Origin: Sphingomonas sp. Ant H11
GTDB taxonomy: Bacteria > Pseudomonadota > Alphaproteobacteria > Sphingomonadales > Sphingomonadaceae
Assembly: GCF_000797515.1 (NCBI RefSeq)
Contig: NZ_JSBN01000071.1
Coordinates: 1 to 50,567 of the forward strand
Length of the DNA: 50,567 nucleotides
Direction of reading: 5' to 3'
Shown: one piece after another, positions 34,244-44,034 of the stretch
Position numbering within the stretch: the first letter of the stretch is position 1
Layout of the letters: every line of letters starts with the position of its first letter
Made by a program: the position numbers and the translations under genes
The notes under the pieces: model-generated
What the model was told of the DNA's origin: nothing
Databases searched by the model: none
The model's input: only the letters and a program-made list of their open reading frames with translations

Positions 34244-36016
34244 ATAGATTATCTCGAGCGGGCGTTCCCCACCCGGCAGATGCGCGTCTTCACCGATGAT
34301 ACCGGCACCCCGCGGTCGGTCCCGATGGAGGACGAAGATGGCAACCCGGTCTACAATCCCGAGGCCGAGGCCGCGCGCGACCAACTCATCGAGCAGCTCT
34401 GCGCACTCCCGCCGATCATGTCCGCGCTGGACGGCCTCCTCGAGCATTTCGGTCACGACCGCGTCGCCGAAGTGACGGGGCGCACCAAGCGTCTGATTTC
34501 GTCGGCCGGCGGCCGCCAGAAGCTTGAGACCCGATCGACGCGGACCAGCCAAGCCGAGGCCGCGGCTTTCATGGAGGGCCGTAAACGGATGCTCGTCTTC
34601 TCGGATGCCGGGGGGACCGGGCGATCCTATCACGCGTCCAAGGACGTCGTGAACCAGGAGCAAAGGGTGCATCTCTTGCTCGAGCCAGGCTGGCGCGCCG
34701 ATCGCGCGATCCAGGGTCTTGGCCGTACCCATCGGACGCACCAGGCCAGCACCCCGTTGTTCAGGCCGGTTACGACAGACTGCAAAGGCGAGCTTCGCTT
34801 TACGAGCACGATCGCTCGCCGGCTGGACAGCCTTGGAGCCCTCACACGCGGGCAGAGACAGACAGGCGGCCAGAACCTGTTCGATCCTGCCGACAATCTC
34901 GAGAGCGAATATGCCTGTGCGGCGCTCGTGAGCTGGTTCCACCTGTTGGTCGGGGGCAAGCTCACAAGCGTCAGCCATGCCGAATTCGAAAGCCGGACCG
35001 GCCTCGAATTATGCGACAAGGATGGGGTGATGAAGGACGAGCTGCCGCCTATTCAGCGATGGCTCAACCGCATCCTCGCTTTGCCGATCGGTTTGCAAAA
35101 CAAGATCTTCGACGAGTTCCTCTCGCTCGTGGAGACCCGCGTCTCGGCCGCGCGCGAGGCGGGTCGCCTCGACGTCGGGGTCGAAACCATCCTTGTCGAT
35201 AAGGCCACTCTGATCGAGGACACGTTGCTGCGCACTGATCCGGTCAGCGGTGCAACATCGCACTTGCTGACGATCGAGATCGAACATCGACGTGTGCCGG
35301 TCTCGCTCGAGCGGATCCTGCATATCGCCGACAACGACGCGACGGCCGAATTTCTTATCAATACCAAATCCGGAAAGGTGGCCCTCCAGACAAAGGCCCG
35401 CGCTCTCATGGAGGAGAAGGAGGGAACGCCGATCCCGCGCGTCGAGTTGATGCGGCCGACGCGGCGTGAATATATGCGCGAGCACGAGCTGTTCGAAAGC
35501 GCTTGGACCCTGCTCGACCGAGCTGTCTTTTCCGCGAAATGGCGCGAGGAGGCCGAGGAAGCGGCGAACAAGATCGACACCGAGACGGTTCGTCTCGCCA
35601 CGGGCCTCCTGCTCCCGATCTGGTCCGCGCTGCCGAGTGATCATCTGGTCGTGAACCGCATCGCCGACAAGGCCGGCAATAGCTGGCTCGGTCGTCTCGT
35701 CTTCGACGAGCATGTCGTTCAGCTCTTCACCAAACTGGGCATCGACCGGGCGGAGAACCTGCCACCGCAGGACATCGTCAAATCCGCCTTTTCCGGCCGC
35801 GCCGTCGATCTCTCGCGACCCTTCCCGATGACCATCAGGCGTGCTCTGGTGAACGGTACCCCCCGGATTGAGCTGGTCGGCGCGCCGTCACAACAGATCC
35901 CATGGCTCAAGTCGATCGGCTGCTTTACCGAAGTTATCCAGTACCGCACCCGCGTCTTCCTTCCAGTGCCGACCGCGACGGAAATTCTCACTTGTGTCAT
36001 GTCCGCAGGCGGCTGA
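34172..36016 (+). pseudogene. C-terminal half of a second strawberry-notch-like helicase (right copy)
   Basis: 614 residues, exactly as long as the left copy but clearly diverged from it beyond the inverted repeat. It also begins MENRRKPASLAATLDINCDC from the repeat, then EYVIDYLERAFPTRQMRVF. Helicase C-domain motifs are intact: MLVFSDAGGTGRSYHASKD, AIQGLGRTHRTHQASTPLF and LTRGQRQTGGQNLFDPADNL. The methyltransferase-like and Walker A/B domains are absent. No Toprim gene follows; instead a dienelactone-hydrolase-like gene lies 102 bases on. This suggests the copy comes from a different backbone than the left one. Confidence 0.85.
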
Positions 36017-36118
36017 TCCATGAGACGGCAGCGACTTTCCGCTTTCCCGAGCCTCTCGCATCCCTAAGAAATAAGTCCACCGGCGCTGGCAGTTCGCCCG
36101 ACCAACTCAGGACTAAAG

Positions 36119-36856
36119 ATGATGGCTCATGAGCAGGCAATAATCACGACTCGCAGCGGCGAAATGTCGGTCGACCTGTTTACGGCTGACGATGGGACCC
36201 CGGCACCCGCCATCATATTTTACATGGACGCCGGCAGCATCCGGCCGGCTACGCTCGCGATGGCGGCGCGCTTATCGGAAGCGGGCTTCGTCGTGCTGCT
36301 GCCTGATCTTTTCTATCGCTATGGGCCTTATGGCCCGCTTGACCCCAAGGAGGTGTTCAAGGGCGATGTAAAGGCGATCCTTGGCCCACTCATGGCAACG
36401 ACAGGTAATGCGAGGTCCGCTGAGGACACCGATGCGCTCCTCGCTTTTCTCGACAGCCGCACGGAGGTCGCGGGTGTTAAGGTCGGCGCCGTCGGCTTCT
36501 GCATGGGAGGCGGTATGGCCATCGCAGCAGCTGGCACCCGACCCGATCGCTTCGCCGCGGTCGCGAGCTTCCACGGCGGCAATCTGGCAACCGAGGCCCC
36601 CGACAGCCCACACTCCTATGCAACCCGCCTGGACGCGGAACTCTACATCGCTGTGGCCGAGAATGACGGCAGTTATCCGCCCGCGATGGCGGAGCAATTC
36701 GAGCACGCTCTGAACGAGGCAGGCGTCAGCTATCGCAGCGAGACATACCCTGCCGCGCACGGATGGATGAAGCCCGACTTCCCCGTCTATGACGAGACGG
36801 CGGCAGAGCACGGTTGGCGTGAAATGCTGGCTTTCTTCCGTCGAACCCTTCGGTGA
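36119..36856 (+). CDS. Dienelactone hydrolase family protein
   Basis: A 245-residue alpha/beta hydrolase. The nucleophile motif is GAVGFCMGGGMAIAA (Cys as in dienelactone hydrolases). The His is in PAAHGWMKPDFPVYDETAAE, and the acid is probably the Asp in ELYIAVAENDGSYPP. Cytoplasmic, with no signal peptide. Family members hydrolyse dienelactones in chlorocatechol breakdown, but most genomic copies act on unknown esters. Nothing nearby points to an aromatic pathway. The start at 36119 (ATGATG) has AGGA 6 bases upstream. Confidence 0.9.
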   Translation: MMAHEQAIITTRSGEMSVDLFTADDGTPAPAIIFYMDAGSIRPATLAMAARLSEAGFVVLLPDLFYRYGPYGPLDPKEVFKGDVKAILGPLMATTGNARSAEDTDALLAFLDSRTEVAGVKVGAVGFCMGGGMAIAAAGTRPDRFAAVASFHGGNLATEAPDSPHSYATRLDAELYIAVAENDGSYPPAMAEQFEHALNEAGVSYRSETYPAAHGWMKPDFPVYDETAAEHGWREMLAFFRRTLR

Positions 36857-36899
36857 CGGTTTGCGCTTTCGTGCGTCGAGTGGCTCTAATAGCTCGCCA

Positions 36900-38081
36900 T
36901 CAGCCAATCTGCTTGGGTGCTTCTGGTTGGTCCGTGGCCAATCGATCCTCCTCGCTTCGAGCAGGATCAGTATCCTCACCGCAATGAGCCGCAACTGCGG
37001 GGGGAGTCTCGCGGCGGCGACGCAATCTCGCGACGCTTATGCCTACCAGGTGCCGGGCGCGTTTGCCGACCTGCAAGAGGCGCTTGGCGGCCTTGGTGAG
37101 ATCGTCGGCCACGGCTGAAATCGCCTTCCCGAATTTGATCGAGAGCGCGAGCACGAGAATATACGGCCAGAGTTGTTGCTGCAGTTTCCGGCTGTTCTGC
37201 TGGATCGGGGTGGGCGTCTTGTTGTCCTTAGCCGCCTGAAGATCGCGCGCGAACTTCGCTCGGGTGCGCGCCCGATTCTGTTCCTCTGCCTGCCAGGCAT
37301 CAAGTGTTTTCAGGCCCTCTGCGGTCCGATCGTCCCGGCTAGCACACCAGCTCAGCTGTCCGAGCAGAACGACTGCGTGTTCCGATTGGACGCTGATAAA
37401 CGGCTCGGCAATCGCGCGCTCATGGGCATCAGACATGCTGTCGAAAATCTGGCGGTCATGGGCGATATTGCGCGCCAGTGCCGCTTTCAGCATTGCCTCA
37501 TCACCACCCTTAGACAATTGCCCAAGGGCGGTCTTCAGCCTGTCGAATGCACCGAGCGAGAGGCTGCTATCTTCCGCAAGCCTGTCGACATACGCCAATC
37601 CGGCCCGGCAAAAGCGATCCTCCGCGCGAGCGAGTGCGACCGGGTCCTCAGTGAGGGGAATCGCGAATTCGCCGAACACCGCTTTGATCGCTCTGGCATG
37701 CTCGCTATGCGCCCCGCAGCCCGGCGTCGTGCTCCCCTCGCAGACCTCGCCGAGGCTGCGCACGGACGCAAACCAGTCGAACCGCGCCGATAAAAGGGCT
37801 GCCGGCGTCGGCTGAAGTTCAACGTTCGGCTGCGGATTGGCGCGCGCACGCCACGCCTCCTCTGTGGCCGTCCGATTGGCTTCGATCTTGAGCAGGGTCC
37901 GATTGATGTCGTTGCTGAGGAAAAGCAGCACGATGCCAAGCGCCGCCAGTGGATAATAGACAACGTCGGCCCAGCGCCACAGCCACAGCTTCGGCTTTGT
38001 CCAGCCCCACGCACCGACGCCCAGGAACGCGGTCGCCGAGAGCACGAGCAGGAACACGTCTTCCGCGCTCAACATCTCCAC
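36900..38081 (-). CDS. Membrane protein of unknown function, partner of the PLD nuclease
   Basis: A 393-residue protein. There are two N-terminal transmembrane helices (about residues 8-25 and 40-57), a long helical soluble region with several Cys (CEGSTTPGCGAHSEHARAIK, RFCRAGLAYVDRLAEDSS), a third transmembrane helix (LWPYILVLALSIKFGKAI, about residue 310) and a basic cytoplasmic tail (KAAKRLLQVGKRARHLVGI). I recognise no family. It is 75 bases downstream of the PLD-domain gene on the same strand, so the two probably form one unit. With two helices at the N-terminus and one near the end, the central domain is probably on the outside. Confidence 0.75.
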   Translation of the reverse strand: MEMLSAEDVFLLVLSATAFLGVGAWGWTKPKLWLWRWADVVYYPLAALGIVLLFLSNDINRTLLKIEANRTATEEAWRARANPQPNVELQPTPAALLSARFDWFASVRSLGEVCEGSTTPGCGAHSEHARAIKAVFGEFAIPLTEDPVALARAEDRFCRAGLAYVDRLAEDSSLSLGAFDRLKTALGQLSKGGDEAMLKAALARNIAHDRQIFDSMSDAHERAIAEPFISVQSEHAVVLLGQLSWCASRDDRTAEGLKTLDAWQAEEQNRARTRAKFARDLQAAKDNKTPTPIQQNSRKLQQQLWPYILVLALSIKFGKAISAVADDLTKAAKRLLQVGKRARHLVGISVARLRRRRETPPAVAAHCGEDTDPARSEEDRLATDQPEAPKQIG

Positions 38082-38156
38082 CGCGCCGATCCGGACTGGA
38101 CGCCCCGAACCACAACATGGTTGGCTGAGAGGAAAGGCATCAAAGGCCTCCGCAAA

Positions 38157-39518
38157 TCATGGCAGGTACCAATCGTCGTCCTCCCACGGCTGCTCGATAA
38201 GACCACTCTCCATGGCTTCGCGAAAATCCACCGACGCCGCCAAACTGGGGTCATCGAGCCATTCGAGAATCGACTTCACGATGATCGGACGCGTTGCTTC
38301 CGACGCCCGATAGGCGAAATCATCGAAGAAGGATTCTATGAAATCCTCAACCGCAGTACCATCGGCCCAAATATCCGGCATGTCCGTCATAACAACGGAT
38401 CGAGCGTAGCGCTGGACAGTGTCCGGGTCAGTCAAGCTCCTAACTCTATTCGCCAGGAACTTGCCAAAGCGGGCTTCGCGGTTTGAGATCGGCCTGGCGT
38501 CAATCCCCTGCCTCTCGAGAAACGAACCCATGGAGACCACATGATCCTCAAGCGCGTTCCGCACGGCCGCCTGTCCTTCCGGAGGCCGTAGAGCCTGACC
38601 GATACGGACCAGACGCTCTGCTCGGGCGGCTTCTTCATGCGCAACTTTACGTCTGAGGCGGGAGGCATAGGCATCGGGCATCCACCGGCCAAAAACCGTG
38701 TCGATCGAATACCGCGCCACAGGGACGCGGCTGGCCTTGGCTCCGACGATAAACGGATCATCCTGCATATCCTCGGGCAGGGCGCTCCTGAGATTAAACC
38801 CGAATCCCTTGGTTTCAGGGCTGGCATGGCTGACCCCCGACGAGCCCGCCAGCGCAGCAGCGAGCTGTTCGCGATGCTCGGGTTCGATGTGGAATGCATT
38901 GAAGGTGAAGAGTCGGTGGACCGGCGGCTTGTGACAAAGGACACCGGTCATGATGAAATCGCGCAAGGAAGCAATTCCGCTGGTCGGCTTGGTACGGCTG
39001 ACATCAGCGGCTTTGGCGAAAGCGGCCGCGACATAGGAGGATAGCGCGTCGTGCCGTCCCGCAAAGCGCACCATCAACTCGTGCCGGCTACTGCCCGGAT
39101 TCGCCGAACCCACAAACCACATTGGTTGGGTCGTGTGCAGAAAACGGTAGAGCTTGGTGTGGAAGTGGACCGGCTTGCTGTCGACGATTGAAACAATAGG
39201 GTCGACGAAGCGCAGATCGATCAAAGCCTTCCTCAGCCGGCGCATGTCCTCCCACGTCTTAGGAATGGATGAGGCAGCGTCGAGGCCAACTGCGATCCTA
39301 ATCCGGCAGGTCCGCCGCTTTGCCGGGGGTACATTTCGACAGAGCGCGATAAGCGGTTCAACACTGTAGAAGCCGCCGAGTATTGTAATCTCGGTCGCCG
39401 TCTTCGCTGCTTCATTCAGCGCATCGCCAAGATGTTCGTATTCGACGTCGTCAGCGAGATCGATCAGGTCGGGACGACCGACAAAAATGATGGGTGATAG
39501 TCCGCGTCTGCCCGTCAT
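38157..39518 (-). CDS. PLD-superfamily nuclease-like protein
   Basis: A 453-residue protein from the ATG at 39518 (GGGGAG 6 bases upstream). The N-terminal half is a phospholipase-D-type domain with one active-site motif: H120-x-K122 (VHFHTKLYRF), then MWFVGSANPGSSRHELMVRF (GSxN and the following Glu). A single motif of this type works as a dimer in Nuc and in the BfiI/NgoFVII restriction endonucleases. The C-terminal ~250 residues match nothing I know. No methyltransferase is adjacent; its neighbour is a membrane protein. A restriction or anti-phage role is plausible but unproven. Intact. Confidence 0.8.
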   Translation of the reverse strand: MTGRRGLSPIIFVGRPDLIDLADDVEYEHLGDALNEAAKTATEITILGGFYSVEPLIALCRNVPPAKRRTCRIRIAVGLDAASSIPKTWEDMRRLRKALIDLRFVDPIVSIVDSKPVHFHTKLYRFLHTTQPMWFVGSANPGSSRHELMVRFAGRHDALSSYVAAAFAKAADVSRTKPTSGIASLRDFIMTGVLCHKPPVHRLFTFNAFHIEPEHREQLAAALAGSSGVSHASPETKGFGFNLRSALPEDMQDDPFIVGAKASRVPVARYSIDTVFGRWMPDAYASRLRRKVAHEEAARAERLVRIGQALRPPEGQAAVRNALEDHVVSMGSFLERQGIDARPISNREARFGKFLANRVRSLTDPDTVQRYARSVVMTDMPDIWADGTAVEDFIESFFDDFAYRASEATRPIIVKSILEWLDDPSLAASVDFREAMESGLIEQPWEDDDWYLP

Positions 39519-39841
39519 CCGCGGCTCCCCCATCGGTTGATGACCAGCTTAGGATTTGAGGGGGACACCAAGCAAGACCGAAACGAAGTTCAGTACTTCG
39601 AGCGCTACATCCAACGCGTCGGGTTTTAGGCAGGTCGCCCCAACGCGATGACGGCGACCTTAGGCGGGTTCGCAACACCTTTCCCCATTAGTCTGGCCGC
39701 TGGTTCCGACCGCTACGCGCGGGTTCGCTGACGCATGACCCATGGGGGCCTTCGGCATCGTCTCAAGGCACCCTGGGAAAGAGGGAAGGGGGATCGGGAG
39801 TGGTGTCCGGGATGTGCCGGATGCCAGAAGGAGTTACTCCA
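39519..39841. other. Divergent promoter region between the PLD unit and parB
   Basis: About 320 bases separating minus-strand and plus-strand units. I see no supported gene. Promoters for both directions should lie here, but no clear -35/-10 pair or palindromic operator stood out. Confidence 0.45.
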
Positions 39842-41941
39842 GTGATCCAGACCATGAAGCTCAACAAGCTCCGTCTCTCGCCAATCAATGTCCGCCGACT
39901 GCCCGAAGAAAAGCTGCAGATTCCGCAGATGGCGGCCGATATCGAGCGCGAGGCGTTCTCCAGAACCTGCTCGTCACGCCGGCCAAAAAACCACGCGGCA
40001 CCTTTGAGGTGTTCGATGGTGGCCGCCGCCTTCGCGCGCTTCAGCGTCTCGCCGACGCAGGCACGATCAAGGCCGACGACTATGACGTGCCCGTGATGGT
40101 GCTTCAGGCCGATGAGGCGACGCTCTCCGAAACCTCGACGGCGACCAACTTCCAGCAGCTCAAAATGACGCCGGCCGAGGAATGCCGCGCGTTCCAGCAC
40201 TTCATCGGAACGAGTGGCGATATTGATGCTGTCGCCAAGCGATTCGGCGTCACGCGTCGTTTCGTCGAAGGACGCCTCCGTCTCGCCGCCCTTGCCGAGC
40301 CGATCTTCGAAGCCTTGAGCTCCGGTGAAATCACCCTCGACGTCGCCAAGGCCTATGCGTCGACCGAGAACCAGGAGAAGCAGCTTCTGGTCTGGAACAA
40401 CTACCAGAACAGCTATGTGAACGCTGACACGATTCGTCGCGTCATCGCCAACGAGACCCTGAAGGCGAATGACCCGATCGCCATTCTGGTCGGCGAGACC
40501 CGCTATATTGACGCGGGGGGCAAGATCGATGGCGACCTGTTCACCGACGGCAACGACCGGTGGGTCGATCCCGAGATCGCGCATCGGCTCGCCGGCGAGA
40601 TCATGGAAGCCGAGGCCAAGCGCGTCGGCGAGGAGACCGGTCTTGCATGGATCCGACCGATCGCCAGCAACTACGCGCATAATGCGGCGCACGGTCTCTA
40701 TCGGGCCATCCTTCGCCAGCCCGACCTGACTGAGGAACAGGCGCTTCGCCTGACCGCAATCGACGAGCGGCGTTCCGAGCTCGAAACCGAGATGCAGGAC
40801 GAGTCTCTCCTCGAAGAAGACTTCAAGTTGCTCGACCAGGAAGATGATCGCCTGATCCAGGAGGCCGAGGCGATCGAGAACCGCGCACCCGTTCTCCCGG
40901 ACGAACTGAAAGCGCATGTCGGCGCGTTCCTGCTCCTCACGCCGCAGGGTGCGATGGTACTCGACACCCAATATTACAGCGAGCAGCAGATCCTCAGCGA
41001 GGAGCCCGCTGACGACGAGGGCAGCGAGGGCGAGGATGGCGAACGGTCGTCAGGTGGTTTCCGCATCGGCGGCCCCAAGCCGTCCGAGCCGAGCCATCGC
41101 CCCGAGGCCGTGGCGCCGGGGGGCAAGCCGCTCAGCTCCCGCCTCTATGACGAACTGGCGATGCAACGCCGTGACATTCTCGCGTCCTGCCTCCTCGCCC
41201 AGCCCGCACTGGCGCTCGACTATGGGTTGTTCGTGATGGTCGATGCCCGGACCAAGACGTCGAGCCGCTACACCTACAACTCGACGAAATACGGAACCAC
41301 GATCCGCGCGAGCGGGCCGCAGGACCCGAACACCGGCGACATGCCCACGTCGCGCGCGCGGGACTATCTGGCGGAGGCTCATGAAAGTCTCGACGCGGGC
41401 TGGACCGAGCACGAAAACGAAGTCGAACGCTTCGAGGGCTTCCGGGCGCTCGACGATGACAGCAAGGCTAACTGGCTTGCCTACATCGTGGCGATCTCGC
41501 TCGAGGCGAAGCCGGGCATCAGCAACGAGCAGATCCCCCTTCACAACCGACTGGCATCGATCCTCGAAATCGATGTCGCCAGCTGGTGGCGCCCGACGTC
41601 GGAGAACTTCTTCGACCGGGTGAACAAGGGCAGTATCCTCAGCCTTCTCGACGAAGTGGGCGGGCCCGCGCTCAGCGGCCGGCATGCCTCGCTCAAAAAA
41701 GACCGAGATCTCAGCGAGCTGCGAGAAGCTCTTCGCAGGCGACACAATCGTCGAAGCTGAGGTCAAGGAAGCGGCCCTCGCCTGGGTACCAAACGCGATG
41801 CGGTTCCTCGACAGGCAGCCCGAGGACGTCGTCATCGAGGCCGATGAGGCAGAACATGACGAAGACGATTCGGGCGGTGTTGCCGACGCGGCCGCTGACT
41901 CGTCCCAGGCTGGCGACGAGGTGCTCGAACCCGCTGCCTGA
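39842..41941 (+). pseudogene. Large ParB-family protein, two frameshifts
   Basis: Plasmid-type ParB/KorB-like protein, 699 residues when corrected. It starts with GTG at 39842 (AAGGAG 8 bases upstream): VIQTMKLNKLRLSPINVRRL. The ParB nuclease-like domain includes GTFEVFDGGRRLRALQRLAD and TATNFQQLKMTPAEECRAFQ. The HTH is DIDAVAKRFGVTRRFVEGRL. A long acidic C-terminal part follows. Breaks are one missing G at about 39952 (GAGGCG should be GAGGGCG) and one extra A in A6 at about 41695. The second correction yields KKTEISASCEKLFAGDTIVE and an acidic end. It lacks an adjacent parA, so it may regulate or mark DNA rather than segregate it. Confidence 0.85.
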
Positions 41942-41950
41942 CCGCTGAGC

Positions 41951-41987
41951 GGGGCGGGGCCGGCGGCGTGCCGGCGGTTCCCGCCCC
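41951..41987 (+). terminator. GC-rich hairpin between parB and ardC
   Basis: GGGGCGGG (41951-41958) pairs with CCCGCCCC (41980-41987), and inside it GCCGGC (41959-41964) pairs with GCCGGC (41970-41975). It begins 9 bases after the parB stop. It is probably a terminator or attenuator, though no U tract follows. Confidence 0.5.
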
Positions 41988-42070
41988 ATCACTCGTCCTC
42001 CTGCTGGGCACCAGTCCGCCGATGCACAGCACCGGCGGCCCCTTGTGCCCGTTTTCCGGAGCTGATCGTC

Positions 42071-43024
42071 ATGTCCGCTACAGCGAAACCGAGCCGCGAT
42101 GTCGCGGCAGAGATCACCAACCTTATCATCAAGAAGCTCGAGGAGGGCGTTCCGCCCTGGAGTCGTCCCTGGCGCGTCCAGGGAAGCGGTGGCCGGCCGC
42201 TCCGTCATTGCGGCACGCCCTATACTGGCATCAACACTTTTTACCTCTGGGCGATCGGCGACGCGCAAGGGTACCGGTCGCGCTACTGGATGACGTACCG
42301 CCAGGCCGAGGCGCTCGGTGGCCATGTCCGCCGCGGTGAGGTCGGCTCACTGTCGGTCTATTATTCAAGCTTCAAGAAGACCGAGGCGAACCCTGTCACT
42401 GGTGCCGAAAAGGAGCGAAGCATTCGCTTCCTGCGCCACTACATCGTCTTCAACGCCGACCAGATCGACGGCCTTCCAGCTCATTACTATCCGGCGATCG
42501 AAGATCCGGCGCCGATCGATCCTTCGCAGCATCAGGCGGCGATCGATGCCTTCTTCGAGGTAATCCCAGCCGAGGTCCGGCATGGCGGGGATCAGGCCTT
42601 TTTCACGCCCACCCTCGACTACATCCAGATGCCGCATCAGCGGACCTTTCGGACGATGGACCATTACGCATCGGTCCGGGCGCACGAGACCACCCATTGG
42701 ACCGGCGGCACCAAGCGCCTGGCGCGCACTTTCGGGAAACGGTTCGGCGACAAAGCCTATAGTTTCGAGGAACTGGTTGCCGAGATCGGCAGCGGTTTGG
42801 TCTGCGCCCATCTCGGTCTCCCGAACGAGCTGCATGACAGTCATGCCAGCTATGTCGGCCACTGGCTGGGTATCCTGCGCGGCGACAAGACCGCCATCAT
42901 CCACGCGGCGTCCAAGGCCGAGCAGGCATTCAACTACATGATCGCCTTCGGGGCCGATCCCGCCGCAGCCTCGCCGTCCGAGGCATCGGCCGAGGGCGAT
43001 GAGCTTTTGGCAGAAGCAGCTTGA
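42071..43024 (+). CDS. ardC: ArdC-type anti-restriction protein (ssDNA-binding plus metalloprotease fold)
   Basis: A 317-residue two-domain protein. The N-terminal ArdC ssDNA-binding domain has AEITNLIIKKLEEGVPPWSR, GTPYTGINTFYLWA and YWMTYRQAEALGGHVRRGE. The C-terminal zincin-like domain carries HExxH at His205-Glu206-His209 (SVRAHETTHWTGG) and the downstream Glu helix SFEELVAEIGSGLVCAHLG. ArdC proteins are carried by conjugative elements to protect incoming single-stranded DNA from host restriction. The gene sits at the head of a run of small plus-strand genes typical of a leading (early-entry) region. Intact. Confidence 0.93.
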   Translation: MSATAKPSRDVAAEITNLIIKKLEEGVPPWSRPWRVQGSGGRPLRHCGTPYTGINTFYLWAIGDAQGYRSRYWMTYRQAEALGGHVRRGEVGSLSVYYSSFKKTEANPVTGAEKERSIRFLRHYIVFNADQIDGLPAHYYPAIEDPAPIDPSQHQAAIDAFFEVIPAEVRHGGDQAFFTPTLDYIQMPHQRTFRTMDHYASVRAHETTHWTGGTKRLARTFGKRFGDKAYSFEELVAEIGSGLVCAHLGLPNELHDSHASYVGHWLGILRGDKTAIIHAASKAEQAFNYMIAFGADPAAASPSEASAEGDELLAEAA

Positions 43025-43035
43025 AGGAGGCTGGC

Positions 43036-43353
43036 ATGACTCTCGAAATCCAAATGCTCGCATGTCTTTCAACCGGACATGTCGATGAGCAAACCGCGCG
43101 CGAACTCGATGCTCTTGTCGAAAACCCTCTTCCGACAGCAGCCCGCGACGTCCCCGACATATGGCAGGGCCAGATCGTCGCCGAGCGCTGGCAGCAATAT
43201 GGATGGTTCGTGTGGGTCCGATCCCCGGGCCGCGACGCCATGCCGTCCTCGCTGCGCGCCTGCCTCACGCTCGCTGAGGCCGCGGGCGCCACGTGGATCC
43301 AGTTCGACCGCTACTGCGCGCCGATCGACGCGCTGCAGGTCCACGACTGGTAG
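43036..43353 (+). CDS. DUF5983-like small protein
   Basis: A 105-residue protein from the ATG at 43036, which has AAGGAGG 5 bases upstream. It reads MTLEIQMLACLSTGHVDEQT, then WQQYGWFVWVRSPGRDAMPS and SLRACLTLAEAAGATWIQFD, ending APIDALQVHDW. The pattern 'GWFVWV...PSSLRxCLxLAxxxGxxWIxFDxDxxxIDxLxxxxW' recalls DUF5983, a family near anti-restriction genes on plasmids; the identification is from memory. It lies 11 bases after ardC, so it is probably co-transcribed. Function unknown. Confidence 0.75.
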   Translation: MTLEIQMLACLSTGHVDEQTARELDALVENPLPTAARDVPDIWQGQIVAERWQQYGWFVWVRSPGRDAMPSSLRACLTLAEAAGATWIQFDRYCAPIDALQVHDW

Positions 43354-43383
43354 TTTTCAAAGCTTATACCAAGGAGACCCGGC

Positions 43384-43992
43384 ATGGGCTGGCTCACAAT
43401 GTCGCGTTACCACATGGGCGGCCACGCGACCGCCAAGGCGTATCTCGATGCACAGTTCACCTACAGCCGTGACGTGGACGGCGTCGTCAAAGGGTTGAAG
43501 CTGCTAGCCTCATCCTGCCCGCAGAACCGGACGTATTACGCCGCCGCCCAGGTCACGGTCGATGGCGTTGGCGGAGAGGTCTTTGCGATCGTCTGTAAGG
43601 TGATCTGGAATCCCAAGAGCAAGACCGGCGAGCATTTCGGTTACAAGGACATGGATGAATCGATGGGACCGTGTGAGGACAACTGTCCTGCTCAAATCCT
43701 CGATCTCCTGACCCCGACCGACAAGGAGCACGCGCTCGACTGGCGCCGGCGCTGTCGCACCAATCTCGAGCGGCGTGCCCGTAAGATCGAAGACGGCGAC
43801 CGCATCCAGCTCGCCGCAGCCCTAACATTCACGGACGGCCATGTCGGGGACGAATTCATCGTGGTGAGACGCGGGCGGCGGCTGAGCTTTCGGGACCCCG
43901 AGACCAGCATCGGCTATGCAATCAGCCGCTTCATGGAACGAGAATGGACGGTCGTTCCGGTGACCAAAGTCCATAAGACGATATTTGCCTGA
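43384..43992 (+). CDS. Conserved hypothetical protein (DUF6927-like)
   Basis: A 202-residue soluble protein that begins MGWLTMSRYHMGGHATAKAY and contains QNRTYYAAAQVTVDGVGGEV, EHFGYKDMDESMGPCEDNCP and YAISRFMEREWTVVPVTKVH. The opening and the 'GYKDMDESMGPCE' segment are characteristic of plasmid-borne proteins I associate with DUF6927. No catalytic role is known. AAGGAGA lies 6 bases upstream of the ATG. It is part of the ardC-led run. Confidence 0.7.
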   Translation: MGWLTMSRYHMGGHATAKAYLDAQFTYSRDVDGVVKGLKLLASSCPQNRTYYAAAQVTVDGVGGEVFAIVCKVIWNPKSKTGEHFGYKDMDESMGPCEDNCPAQILDLLTPTDKEHALDWRRRCRTNLERRARKIEDGDRIQLAAALTFTDGHVGDEFIVVRRGRRLSFRDPETSIGYAISRFMEREWTVVPVTKVHKTIFA

Positions 43993-44034
43993 GGCCGCGC
44001 GTCGGGGCCATGATGTCTGTGAAAAGGATTCGAC

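Noticed and set aside
36119..36856. An aromatic-degradation operon around the dienelactone hydrolase
   Set aside because: No dioxygenase, cycloisomerase or maleylacetate reductase gene is nearby.
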